Shown one piece after another: positions 39,891 through 50,256 of a DNA stretch of 64,000 nt. The DNA comes from Pegea sp. RAD2-039 (lineage: Eukaryota > Chordata > Thaliacea > Salpida > Salpidae), in the NCBI GenBank assembly GCA_034620365.1, contig JAQGEQ010000137.1:186001-250000 (forward strand). The letters are read 5' to 3'. Position 1 is the stretch's first letter; each line of letters begins with the position of its first letter. The translations under genes were made by a program, and so were the position numbers. The notes under the pieces are model-generated. The model ran no database searches, was not told the DNA's origin, and saw only the letters and a program-made list of their open reading frames with translations.

Positions 39891-41708
39891 AGTAAAGATA
39901 TTTTTATATAAAATAAAGTCATAAAAAGTCCAAAAATGATATTCATTCTAAGAAGTAAATAAAATATTTTATTAATTTTAATTTTGGAAAATAAATTCTA
40001 ATAAAAAAAGATTAAAAAGTCTTTTAAAATCACAGAAAAATCTTCATAAGAAGATTTCAACTAAATATTGATCCAACTTAATAAATAAAATAAAAGTTTT
40101 TGTTATTCAAATAGTTTACTTTAAATTATTAAAAATAGTTTAGAAATTTATTAAAAGTATTTGGCAAATATTTATTTAAAATAATCTTCTTCTAAATCAG
40201 TTCTAAACTTTATCAATTCATTTATAGATTAAAGAAATAATTTCAAACAAAAAATTAACCATCTTTAATGTTATTCTTTACTTGAAAAAAACGAACTTTT
40301 TAAATAATTTTATTGAAAATGAAGAAAAATAAAATTAAAAGATGAACTTTCAGCTAATAAATTTTGATAAATATCTTAAGATTAGAAATATATAATAAAT
40401 GTTTATAGAAATATAAGAAAATCAAAGAATTATTCTAATATTTTTCACAATTTGTTAAATCTAAATCCAATAAGCAGAGATGAATCAAAAACTTTTTATT
40501 AAATATCAATTATTTGATTATTAATTTTAATCATCAAATAAACCAATCAACAAAAATTATTTTTAACAAACTGAAACAATTTCTTAAATTAGAATTTATA
40601 ACTGAAAAGAAGAAATTACAGATTTTTGAAAAATTTAAAAAATAAACTTTTGGAAATTTGTGAATTTTGTAGTAAAAATAGAAACAATAACAAATTTGGG
40701 AAATAAATAAACGCTTTGTATCTCAATTTACTTAATTTATATTAAATAAAAAAACCAATTTATTTCCTCGGGTTATTTTTAACTAAATAAACAAATATTT
40801 AAATATTACATTTTCTACAATAATTTAAATATCAAAAAAATATAAAATTAAAAAGATAAAGAAAAGAAAGTATCGAAAAAAATGTAAGAATAAGTTATTG
40901 AGTGAATGTAAACCACAAAGATTTAGTAAAGTAGTGTATAGTGGAGAGAATGTAGTTGGTTTTATCGTATTTCTTCAAATCTTCGTGAATTACTAAAATA
41001 TTTTTGAATTAAAATTTTACAAATACTACAGATTTTAATCAACAAAATAAAGATATGTAAAAAAATATTTCCTAAAATTACAATAATTTTTATTGGAAAA
41101 AATAACTTTAAAATTAATGTTAATATTGATATATATATTTTATTATCTTGTAAAGTTTGATTAAAAAGTTATAAGTGATTGAATAAATCCATTTATAGAT
41201 AAATGTCAATTCTATTAAATATTATTACTATTAAGCAGTAAGAAGTGATTAGAGACATTTTTAAACTAGCTATTAAACCTATTTTTGCTGAAAATATATC
41301 TGTAACGTGGAATTCGAATAAGAAAAATGAAGATTAAAAATTATGTCGAAATGTTTCTCTTAATATTTTGGTTACTAAAATGTTACTTGTTTATTATGAA
41401 AACAAATTCTTTTGTATTTTACAACTTTTGTTATTTATTATGATAAACAAAGTAGTTTCTGAAAACAAAACCCAATTATTGATTTAATTTACTAAAAACT
41501 TAAACTTCAGAAAGATTATAAATGATTATTTATGAAAGATAAATTATATTTTAGTAAATTTTAATATGATTAAATATTTCAGTTAAGTAAGTGAATGTTA
41601 CTATTTGAAATAGAAATTATCGTAAAGACTAAATAAACAAAAATCTAAAAGTTAAATACAAATACATCTGCTTATACAAATTATTACAGATACTTCACTA
41701 AAATATGT
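39891..41708. other. AT-rich intergenic, nothing seen
   Basis: Very A/T-rich, with no ORF or repeat. It should contain the TRIM71-like promoter next to 39890. Confidence 0.55.
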
Positions 41709-41714
41709 TTTATT
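41709..41714 (-). terminator. Poly(A) signal of NUDT17-like gene
   Basis: AATAAA on the minus strand, about 130 bases after the stop codon. Confidence 0.45.
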
Positions 41715-41844
41715 AAAGCGATGCTGACACTTTACACAGATAAGTTTGATTTTAAACACATTTACACAGCTATAATTTCCTTAAAACTTTTATAAGACTT
41801 TTTTAATTATCAATAAAGTTTACATTAAAAATTTTTAATCTAAT

Positions 41845-42846
41845 TTATCGGCAACATTTTGTGGTCATTTTATTCCACAGTTTTAAAGCATAAATAGTTC
41901 CATCACTAATTCGCTCACCAATTCGACCATTTTGGTCATACACTTGTAGAATATTAGTAACATCAACATTATCAGTAACAACAGTTTTATTTCCTTTTAA
42001 TTCTGCACCATGAGCGAAATGATTATGACAACAGCAATCAACATTACACTTTAAATCAAGATACATTGATTCACAATCAAACTTGGGGTTATGTTTGGTC
42101 TGATGTTTGATAAGAACTTTTTTTATCAATGACGGACAAATCCATGCGGCCTTTTCAACTTCAGCGGGGTTTAAGTGAAGTTCTTGACTAATTTCAGATG
42201 AAGTCTGCCATGTCTTCACTGTGAAATATGCAACTAAATCATGTTTCTTCAGCTTAACTAAAGAATCAAACGACAACGGATAAGAAGATTCAAATAAACC
42301 TAGTAGTTTAGGTCTGCTATGAAGTTGACATTTTTTGAATGAAAGACCAACTTCTTCAAACGTTTCACGGAGAGCAGCTCTTTCTAATCTTTCATCTTTA
42401 TTTACAATCCCACCCGGAGGAACCCAAACATTCGGGAACGCTCTCATGTCTGAACATCTTTTCGTCAAAAGTATTTTCTGATCGATTGACTCTAGTAGTA
42501 AAACAGAAGCAATTCTAATTTGCATATTTCTATCTTCAAGTTGTTTTGGTGTAAGCGGGGAAACACTTAGATATTTAAGAGGACATGTTGGTGGTCGACA
42601 TAAAGTTGTTTTCATAAATTTTCCTTTTTCAGATAAACAAGCGACGTTTTCAGGTAAAATTTCTATTCGATTATTTTCATAAACACAAGAGACTACAACT
42701 TCATCAGTACTATTTTCTAAACTACCACAAGAAGCCAATATTGTGCTGTTTAACAAACTTTCAAAAAATCCAACTTTTCTTGCTTTGTCACATGGTCTCT
42801 TGGGTGTATAGAGAAAGACTTTATGAGAATCTGCCATTAGTAACAT
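41845..42846 (-). CDS. NUDT17: Nudix hydrolase, NUDT17-like
   Basis: A single uninterrupted ORF of 333 residues, the only intronless host gene in the window. It has a perfect Nudix box from Gly146: G146-x5-E152, then R160-E161-x-x-E164-E165-x-G167. The surrounding blocks FPNVWVPPGG and LFESSYPLSFD, and the C-terminal GTIYALKLW, are features of NUDT17. Nudix enzymes cleave nucleoside diphosphates linked to another moiety using a divalent metal bound by the Glu residues. The NUDT17 substrate is not well established. Met4 is an equally possible start. The lack of introns may reflect retroposition or simple loss; no poly(A) tract or flanking repeats support retroposition. Confidence 0.84.
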   Translation of the reverse strand: MLLMADSHKVFLYTPKRPCDKARKVGFFESLLNSTILASCGSLENSTDEVVVSCVYENNRIEILPENVACLSEKGKFMKTTLCRPPTCPLKYLSVSPLTPKQLEDRNMQIRIASVLLLESIDQKILLTKRCSDMRAFPNVWVPPGGIVNKDERLERAALRETFEEVGLSFKKCQLHSRPKLLGLFESSYPLSFDSLVKLKKHDLVAYFTVKTWQTSSEISQELHLNPAEVEKAAWICPSLIKKVLIKHQTKHNPKFDCESMYLDLKCNVDCCCHNHFAHGAELKGNKTVVTDNVDVTNILQVYDQNGRIGERISDGTIYALKLWNKMTTKCCR

Positions 42847-44565
42847 CAGTAGTATCCAAATAGCTTACAACAAGACATTACACAACTTCTGAAATTAATT
42901 TCTTTTTTATTTTCAGTATTATTTTGTAGAAAGTACTTATTAAGTTTTTATATAACTAGATAAATTTTATATGACAATTATTCAACAAAAAGTAATTAGT
43001 TTTATACAAAATATATTTATTAGTAGTTTAAACTTAGTTCATTCAAACTGAATAATTTATTAACTACTTTATAAAATAAATTAAAATCTATAAAATATAA
43101 AAAAGTGTTCAATAAAATTATAGATTAAAAAAATTAAATTAAAATATTCTGTAGTTAACTTAGACTAACAACAGATAAAAGCATATCGGAAAAAAAAATT
43201 TGTTTATTAATAACTTGTTTAAGGAAGTGCAAGAAAATAAAAAACTGTTTATTGCTAATAATTATTGAAAACAAATAAACAACAAACAAATAAAAGTTTA
43301 TTTTTTCTGATAGCGTCTTAAAACATTCTTTGAAAAAATATACTCAGAAATTATTATAATTTAAAGAATCAACTATTAATAAACTAAATAATAGACTAAC
43401 CAAAAAAAAATTAAAATAATTAAATTTGGAAATATAATAATTATTCACTAATATTTTCGTTGAAACAATTAAATAAATTATTTAAAAACAGTTTATTTCC
43501 TTTTTGTAGCATTATCATAATTTAAAAACTTTAATATTTTGGAAAATAATTATTTGAATAAAGTATTATTACAAACTAGAAAATTATTGATATTTTATTT
43601 ACGTTTCTACTCATAGATGATAATACTACAAACTACTAGTCAAGTTAGGGAAAGCCCCATTCCAAAATGTGTTTTGTACAAAATATCCAACTTTTTAGGT
43701 AAATTAGGTGATAAAGTTTTATCAATTAAACACAAAAGATTTAATTAAAGATGAATGAGATCAATTTAATTTTTTTTTTGAATTGCAACAATCGTTAATA
43801 AAAAGAACTTTTTTTCTTTATACTTTATCAACATAACTTGAAAATTTTCAATTATATTTATTTTTTTAAATTTATTTTTTATTTCAGAAAAATCATTTTT
43901 TTTCAGCAAAGCAACATTAAAAATTTTTAAATTAGCTGAATAATGCTTGTTGATATTGATTTAGAGACGAATAAAAATTATTCGATTTCTTAAAATTATA
44001 AAAATTAATTCTAACTTCTTAAAATATTAATTTTTTGTTGTTAATTTAGAAAGCGATTTTATTTAGTATCATGGTTTAATGCAGTTGTTTCCAGCCACTT
44101 TAGATAACGACTCTTTTAAGCTTGCAAGGTTTGAAGACACAATTATCCTGAATTAGAATATCGACTATTTCCAGGTTTTCTATATTTTATTTTTTCGATT
44201 TCTTACTATTTATTTATCCGTTCAACGAGTGATATATTCAACAACTTTTATAACAAACTTATAACAAAGTGTTATGTGCGAAAAGGTTTTAATCGAAAAT
44301 TAATTTAGAAAGAATAGAAAAACCGGAGACAGAAAATATGAATCAACAACTTGATATAAACACATAAGAGAAGAAATAGATTATAAAAATTCAGATTTAT
44401 TGACCGCTTATTGAGGAGCTTATTTAAATCATTTATTTTAAATAATATCTTTATCTGTCGAAAAAGCTTCACTGAGAATTGTTAAAGTTTTTGATTAATT
44501 TTTAAATGAAGAACCTCTGAGGACGTATAGGAGATTACAGGTTTGAAGTATTCTATCAAGTTAAG

Positions 44566-44621
44566 AATATGAAGATCAGAATATGAAGATCAGAATATGA
44601 AGATCAGAATATGAAGATCAG
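44566..44621 (+). repeat. 14-bp tandem repeat, 4 copies
   Basis: Four perfect copies of AATATGAAGATCAG. The reverse complement contains TGATCTTC, which is also in the 14-bp unit of the RGS22-like intron array. Confidence 0.95.
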
Positions 44622-45304
44622 ATGACAAAAACTGATAATAAGTTTAAGTGAGTTTAAGTAGTACAAGGTCAGAAAAATTTGTCAGTTTTGCTTTTTTGGA
44701 TTTTAGTTTGAGCTTACAGATCTTTGTATGAAGAAAAGAGTTTCCTTTTCTGAAGTGAGTTTACATCTGAAGAAAGCTTTCTTGTTATTTTGTGTCGTGT
44801 TCTCTCACATTATGTTTGATGAACTTTAAGAATTTTTCTTTTATTTCTCAATAGTCATAACGGGCTTATGTTTGCTATAAGAACAATAATAAATATCAGA
44901 AATTAGTAGAAAATTAGTAGAAGCTTCAGTTAAAACAGAATGATTTGTCTTTGAATATCTTTTTCTAAAATTATTCATTTTACTGATTATAAATTACCTT
45001 CGATAAAAATGAATCAGTATAAAAAGTAGAATAGTTGAAATGCTAAAAAGTAATTATCTGGATATAATCAATATCTTTAACCAACAATTTATTAGCAAAG
45101 TTGATTGCAACATCTTCTTAGCTTTGTTTAAAGCTGTTTAGTAATAATTTCATTTTCTTATTCTATTTCAGAACTTATTATTCAAGAGAGAAAGTTATAT
45201 TAAAAAAATATTAACTAAATTTTCAAATAGTTGATAAGTTGTGGTAAGATAGAATAAAAGTAATAAAAATTATTATTCAACAATTGATAAGTTAGTAGAA
45301 GTAG

Positions 45305-45328
45305 CAACCCACACAATTATGTGGGTTG
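45305..45328. other. Perfect 9-bp inverted repeat with 6-base loop
   Basis: CAACCCACA, loop CAATTA, TGTGGGTTG. It stands out as G/C-containing structure in A/T-rich DNA about 500 bases upstream of the DRAM-like start. Its function is unknown. Confidence 0.6.
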
Positions 45329-45802
45329 GACACGTCTGATGGAATTTATTTTTACATTAGATGTTTTCCATTAGTCGCAAGTCGAAGTGGTTTTTTTTGT
45401 CAGCTTCTTGATTAGATTCAGTTTGTTGATAAACATTTCTACACTTTTGAAATCAAATTGTAGAATTATAAAGTTTGAAGAGATATGAATTAATAGTTAG
45501 TTTCATGGTACAAAGTTTTATATTTCACCTTTGTGTGTTTTATGAGTTGAATAATTGAATACTTACAAAAAAGTATTAAAATTTTAAATTATTATAAAGA
45601 ATAAAATATTTCGATACAATAAAAACTAATTTGGATTTTTTCAACTTCAACAAAATTTAACAAATTATTAAAAAAGTTGAATTTTCTGTAGAAGTATTTT
45701 TTAATCATCTTTATTTTATATAATTAAAAAAAATTTTTATTTTTCAACAAATATTTTATAAAAATTTCAGTTTTATTGATTTAGAAGTTTTAATTCAACC
45801 AA

Positions 45803-46886
45803 ATGTGTCTATACTGGTCGATTTATTCCTTGGCACCAGCAGTCATCGCTTTACTAGTTGGTGTAGGACTGTTTGCTCTGTAAGTTGAAGTAAATCAACT
45901 AATTTAATATTTTGATAAACTTTCCTCTCAGATATGGCTGGTCTTTATCCAAGAATCATATCGACAAGTTACCATCGTGGGCATTTGTAAGTGAGTTGGA
46001 ATTACATGAGCCAGAGAGAAGTGTCTTTTCTTTCATCTCGATTTGGGGGATTATTCTTTTTTTGTTCACAGTTCTCTTATACTATCTGTAAGTAGCTCCA
46101 AGTTCTAATTCCAGTTTTAATATCAGATCATTTTGAAGGTATGTGAGGCAGATAACAGGAGGAATAAAAACCAATAAAATCGCTTTGATTTTTGGCTTTA
46201 TTTCTTGCATTGGATGTTCCGTAGTTGTATCATTTTCTGTAAGATTTTTTCTACATCTCAAAACCCTCTGATCTTCATTTGATCTTCATCTTCAGGTTGA
46301 GACTATCCCTTTTATGCATTATCTGGGATCAGCTCTTTCATTTGCCGGGATCACCATCTACATCTGGACTATTTGTTCTTTAAATTATAACGTCACAGAA
46401 AGAAGTACTTCTTGCATCGTCATCTTCAGGATAATCATTGCTCTTCTGCAAACTTTCTCTTTTATTTTATGTATCCTTTTTTAACAGATATTTTTTTAAA
46501 TTTAAAAATTCTAATTTTTAACTTCATTTTTCTTAACTTCAATCTCTATTTGAAGTGGTCATCTTTGGAGCGCTCTTTGTGAGTCTTTGAAACAAAATGA
46601 GACTCAAAAAATTGATGATGATTTATTGTAGAAACGAGGAGTAACACCAAAAAGCCTCGCAGCTATTTGTGAATGGTTCACGATTTACTTCATCATCATC
46701 TTCATCGCTTCTCTATCACTTGAACTTTGCAAAATCCGAAAATGTGAAATTGATGTTGATGTTCGTCATGATCCTTTGTTTAGAGCTTCTTCTGATGGTT
46801 CTGATGGTTCTGGGTCTTCTTCTTCTTCATCTTCTCCTAGTGAAGATGATGAAACTACTCGACTATGCGCTGTGACCAGCGAGTAA
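45803..46886 (+). CDS. DRAM/TMEM150-family six-pass membrane protein
   Basis: Exons: 45803-45879, 45932-46087, 46139-46238, 46296-46470, 46556-46578, 46632-46886; 261 residues with phases closing. Six hydrophobic segments are visible, beginning APAVIALLVGVGLF, FISIWGIILFLFTVLL, IALIFGFISCIGCSVV, LGSALSFAGITIYIW, IVIFRIIIALLQTF and AAICEWFTIYFIIIF. The HYLGSALSF and AICEWF patterns are those of the Frag1/DRAM/Sfk1 family. Vertebrate DRAMs are lysosomal or plasma-membrane proteins that modulate autophagy. The cytosolic tail is a Gly/Ser/Asp-rich acidic stretch. Orthology within DRAM1/DRAM2/TMEM150 cannot be settled here. Five introns of 51-85 nt. Confidence 0.8.
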
Positions 46887-46976
46887 CCGCTAGTTGGCGG
46901 TAGCGAGTTAATTTGTAATTGGAAACTTATATTACTCGGTTGTAAAAAAAAAGTCATTTTTTAAGGTTGTTGCCTC

Positions 46977-46982
46977 AATAAA
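46977..46982 (+). terminator. Poly(A) signal of DRAM-like gene
   Basis: AATAAA 91 bases after the stop codon. Confidence 0.6.
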
Positions 46983-47321
46983 GTTTAAAAAAAGAAATTA
47001 ATTTTAGAAATCAGATAAATCATCAGCAGATTTGAAATCTTGAAAATCTTTTTAACTTTTTTTTCCGACTTCTTTTATCTTTCTTCAAATTTTTTTGCTT
47101 TTTAATTTGATATGTTTGTAGCTTGATGACTTCACAGTTTTAGTCAGAAAATAAATAATTGAAAGCAAAAGTTCGGTGTGACGTCATCAGTGACGAGTTT
47201 TCAATCAGATTAATTATTAACAAAAGTCATAAGTTTCAAACAAATAGTTTTTATAAATCAATTTTTCTACTTTTGATTTTAGATTAAATCTTTCAGAAAC
47301 TTGTTTATAAGCTATTAAGTG
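46983..47321. other. Short intergenic, probable Stum-like promoter
   Basis: Only about 340 bases separate the DRAM-like poly(A) signal from the Stum-like ATG. The stretch contains TGACGTCA at 47179-47186, and a second copy overlaps the start codon at 47326-47333. Confidence 0.5.
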
Positions 47322-48977
47322 ATGATGACGTCATCGGCTCCTCCCGCGTACACTGAGAAACAGGTAAACGCGCGATTGATTTTCTAGTTGAAAGAATTTT
47401 TTTACTTTTTTTAATTTTTTGTTCGAAATTATTGAATAATTGAAATTTTTCAAGTAGGGTTTTGATGGTCCAGAGGTGACCCAATATACACCTCAGTATG
47501 CCACTTCTGGGCCTCAACCACCACCCCCCCCACCTCAAATGCAGCCCGTCTTTGTGCCCTACCAGGTACAGCAAGAACAAAGGACCCTGGATAAGATTAA
47601 GGCTTTTATTCCTCAATTACCAGTTTGTGTGGCGGTCACCAGTCTTGTGCTTAATTGTATAATTCCTGGTATAGGTAAGACATTTCGCCCAATTTGTCGA
47701 AATCACTCAAGCGTGACGAATGTTTTCAGGAACAATATTTGCAGCTTTTGGAACTTTGTGTTGTGCGGACACAAAAGGTATTAAAAGAGGACGGTTTGGA
47801 CTATTTTGTATAAACTTTTGGTCTGGAATTGGCCAATTGATTTTAATTCCGTTCGGAATTGGTTGGGTTTGGTCTGTTTGGTGGGGTATGATGATGTTAC
47901 ACGCATCTAGTAAGTTTAAATGATGAGTTTTTTGTATGAAAATATTTGTTGATTGAAAACGTGATTTGTTTCAAATTCAAAAAGTTGAAAATTGCCGAAG
48001 AAAATTGAAGAAATGAAAATATAAATAAATCTATAAAGTAGTAAAAATGTAAGGAGAAAAGCTCCTTTATAAGAAAAATTACTTCGTTTATAAGATTATT
48101 TCAAATATTTCGACAACAATTTTTGTAAAAAACCACAAGATGCTGGGAAAATATGATTTTGACTTCAATTAGCTACTTTTAAAAAACTTTTTAAAAATTT
48201 TCAAACTTCTGATTAAAGACAAAAGTATTGATGTTAAACTTCCTAAGAATTCTTAAATGAAATTATTTTTAGTGAAATTTTTATTAATTTTTTGTTATTA
48301 TCACGTTTTCATAAATTTAAAAACTTTGAAAGTTGTTCTTTTAGTCACATTTAATTATTTATTTCATTTTTATATTTTAAAATCTATTACTAGCTCATTA
48401 TTAGTTGTTTTTGTGTTTGCTGATTCATACAAAGACAGTTTAATGAAATGACTTAATAATAAAATTTATTGATGACCACAAAACTTACATATTTCAACGA
48501 ATATTCAGTTATTTTTATAGAAAATTACAAATATCTTCAAGTTATTATATTCGTGAAATTAGGATTATTTGAGAACAAATCATGATGTTATACAAGATAC
48601 ATTTAAGCTTTTGTTATTTTTTATATTTAATTAATTTCTATTTTCACAAATGTCTTTAAAACTTTAAATTGTCTTTTCTATTTAACATTTTCTAAATTAT
48701 TTTTATTTCCTTCTTTTGAAACACAAATTTTTGGAGTAATAAGAATATTCTTTTCCAGAATTGAGCACCTACAATAATTTGCTTTTAACCACTAAATATG
48801 ATAAATTTAATTTCAAATTAATATCTTTATCTGTTTTGTTTTCTAATTACAAAATTTATTTATACTTTAGAAGCAATTAATTTGGAAGAACAATCTTATG
48901 TGACAACTGTACCAACTGTGGTTTCAACTACTACAGCATACCCGCGGCAACCAACCCAAACACCAACTGCTTATTAA
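47322..48977 (+). CDS. STUM: Stum/SPEC3-family membrane protein
   Basis: Exons: 47322-47363, 47458-47674, 47730-47909, 48871-48977; 181 residues with phases closing. The N-terminus is Pro/Gln/Tyr-rich with a run of six Pro (about residues 34-39). A conserved two-segment hydrophobic region follows: VAVTSLVLNCIIPGIGT, then FAAFGTLCC, and FCINFWSGIGQLILIPFGI with GWVWSVWWGM. The NCIIPGxGT and GWVWS motifs mark the Stum/SPEC3 family. Drosophila Stum is needed for mechanosensation, and sea-urchin SPEC3 is expressed in ciliated ectoderm. The tail is Thr/Pro-rich. The start Met-Met-Thr-Ser-Ser is encoded across a TGACGTCA palindrome. The last intron (961 nt) is the longest I resolved in the window. 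Confidence 0.85.
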
Positions 48978-48987
48978 TATCAACTTC

Positions 48988-48993
48988 AATAAA
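48988..48993 (+). terminator. Poly(A) signal of Stum-like gene
   Basis: AATAAA 11 bases after the stop codon. Confidence 0.6.
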
Positions 48994-50122
48994 AAGTTTA
49001 AATTCCTTTTTGTAAAATTTGAAATTCTCATATCTTATATTGATGGTATTTTTATTGTTTTGTTTATTTACTTTATTTCTTTTATTTAGTTTACAATATT
49101 ACGCTTTTGTAAATTATGTCGCAGTAATCGATTGATGAGAAAATAATAATTATATAAAAAACTTTTACTTTAAACCGAAATATACAACATCAACAAAATC
49201 AGGTCAGAATTATTGTTGAAATATCAGTAATAGTTTCAAATTATTTAGTTAAAAACTATTACTATCAGTTTGTTAAATATTTTAAGTGTGATAATTTACC
49301 AATAAAAAGCTAATTATTAGTTTAATTGTCTTTTTAAAACTCTAATAACCATCTCATCAGACAAACAAGATATTTTGTCGCTTGCTTATTTTAACGGTTT
49401 CACTAATTCTAAAAAACAAACGCCTGGTGGCGTAAGAGAGTTATTAAAATTGTTTTTTCAACCTTTTGAAACTGTTAATAAATAAACACGTGATACTATT
49501 AGAATGAGAAAAGTACTTTTGAGTTCAGTCACATTACAATTGATATTTACAATTGTCAGGAAATAATTGAATAACAAATTGTGTCATCAAAAGTATGATC
49601 AATAAAATACAATCTTTTGTTCCAGAGCTAATGTTTGCCGCAGAATAAAGCTTTGTAAAAGTGTTGCTGTTTTTAAACGTAATTTGCGGTAACCATAAAA
49701 AATAAAAAAGTTATTAAAAGATTGAATAAAGTTGGTTTTGTGAGCTGAGAAAATAAAAGTTTTATTTCACGAGTGTTTTGCTTTGAGGATATTCCAAAGA
49801 AAACTATTTACAGAAGAATTGAAATAAAAAACTGTTTGAAGATTTAATTTCAATCAAAAAATTTTCAAATTTACAAATTCAATTAATTTAATCTGAAAAT
49901 TTGACAATTTTTTTGATCCTTTCAAATAAATCTAAGTTTTGTTGAAAGTACTTCAAATCTAAATTAACAAAATTATTTTCTTTGAATCGCAAATATCCTT
50001 CATTGAACAATTTTGAGAAAATTTACAAATTTGAGAATTCATTTTCAAACTTTCAAATTTGTTTTTAAATCAAAAATTGAATTTCAGTTCCAAATAAAAA
50101 CTCAAATAATAAAAGATTAGAT
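48994..50122. other. AT-rich intergenic between convergent genes
   Basis: No ORF. It contains an isolated GC-rich CTCF-like word, CCTGGTGGCGT, at 49423-49433. Confidence 0.5.
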
Positions 50123-50128
50123 TTTATT
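50123..50128 (-). terminator. Poly(A) signal of GLUT-like gene
   Basis: AATAAA on the minus strand, about 130 bases after the stop codon. Confidence 0.45.
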
Positions 50129-50256
50129 ACGAAAATAAGAACTGCTTCGAGCGTTTAACAGTGAAAAGTGACGTCATCATCGCTAAAGTCACTTCACTAG
50201 TGATGTCATAATCATTGGATGCCAAGGACGTTGTCCTGGTTACTGAGGTAAAAACG

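Larger units (their letters stand above)
42847..45802. other. AT-rich intergenic, 3 kb
   Basis: Upstream region shared by the NUDT17-like (minus) and DRAM-like (plus) genes. It contains a four-unit 14-bp repeat (44566-44621) and a perfect 9-bp hairpin (45305-45328), listed separately. No ORF. Confidence 0.55.

Noticed and set aside
46766-46957. 63-codon minus-strand ORF with acidic runs
   Set aside because: Antisense to the Ser/Asp-rich tail of the DRAM-like protein. The simple codon repeats keep both strands open.
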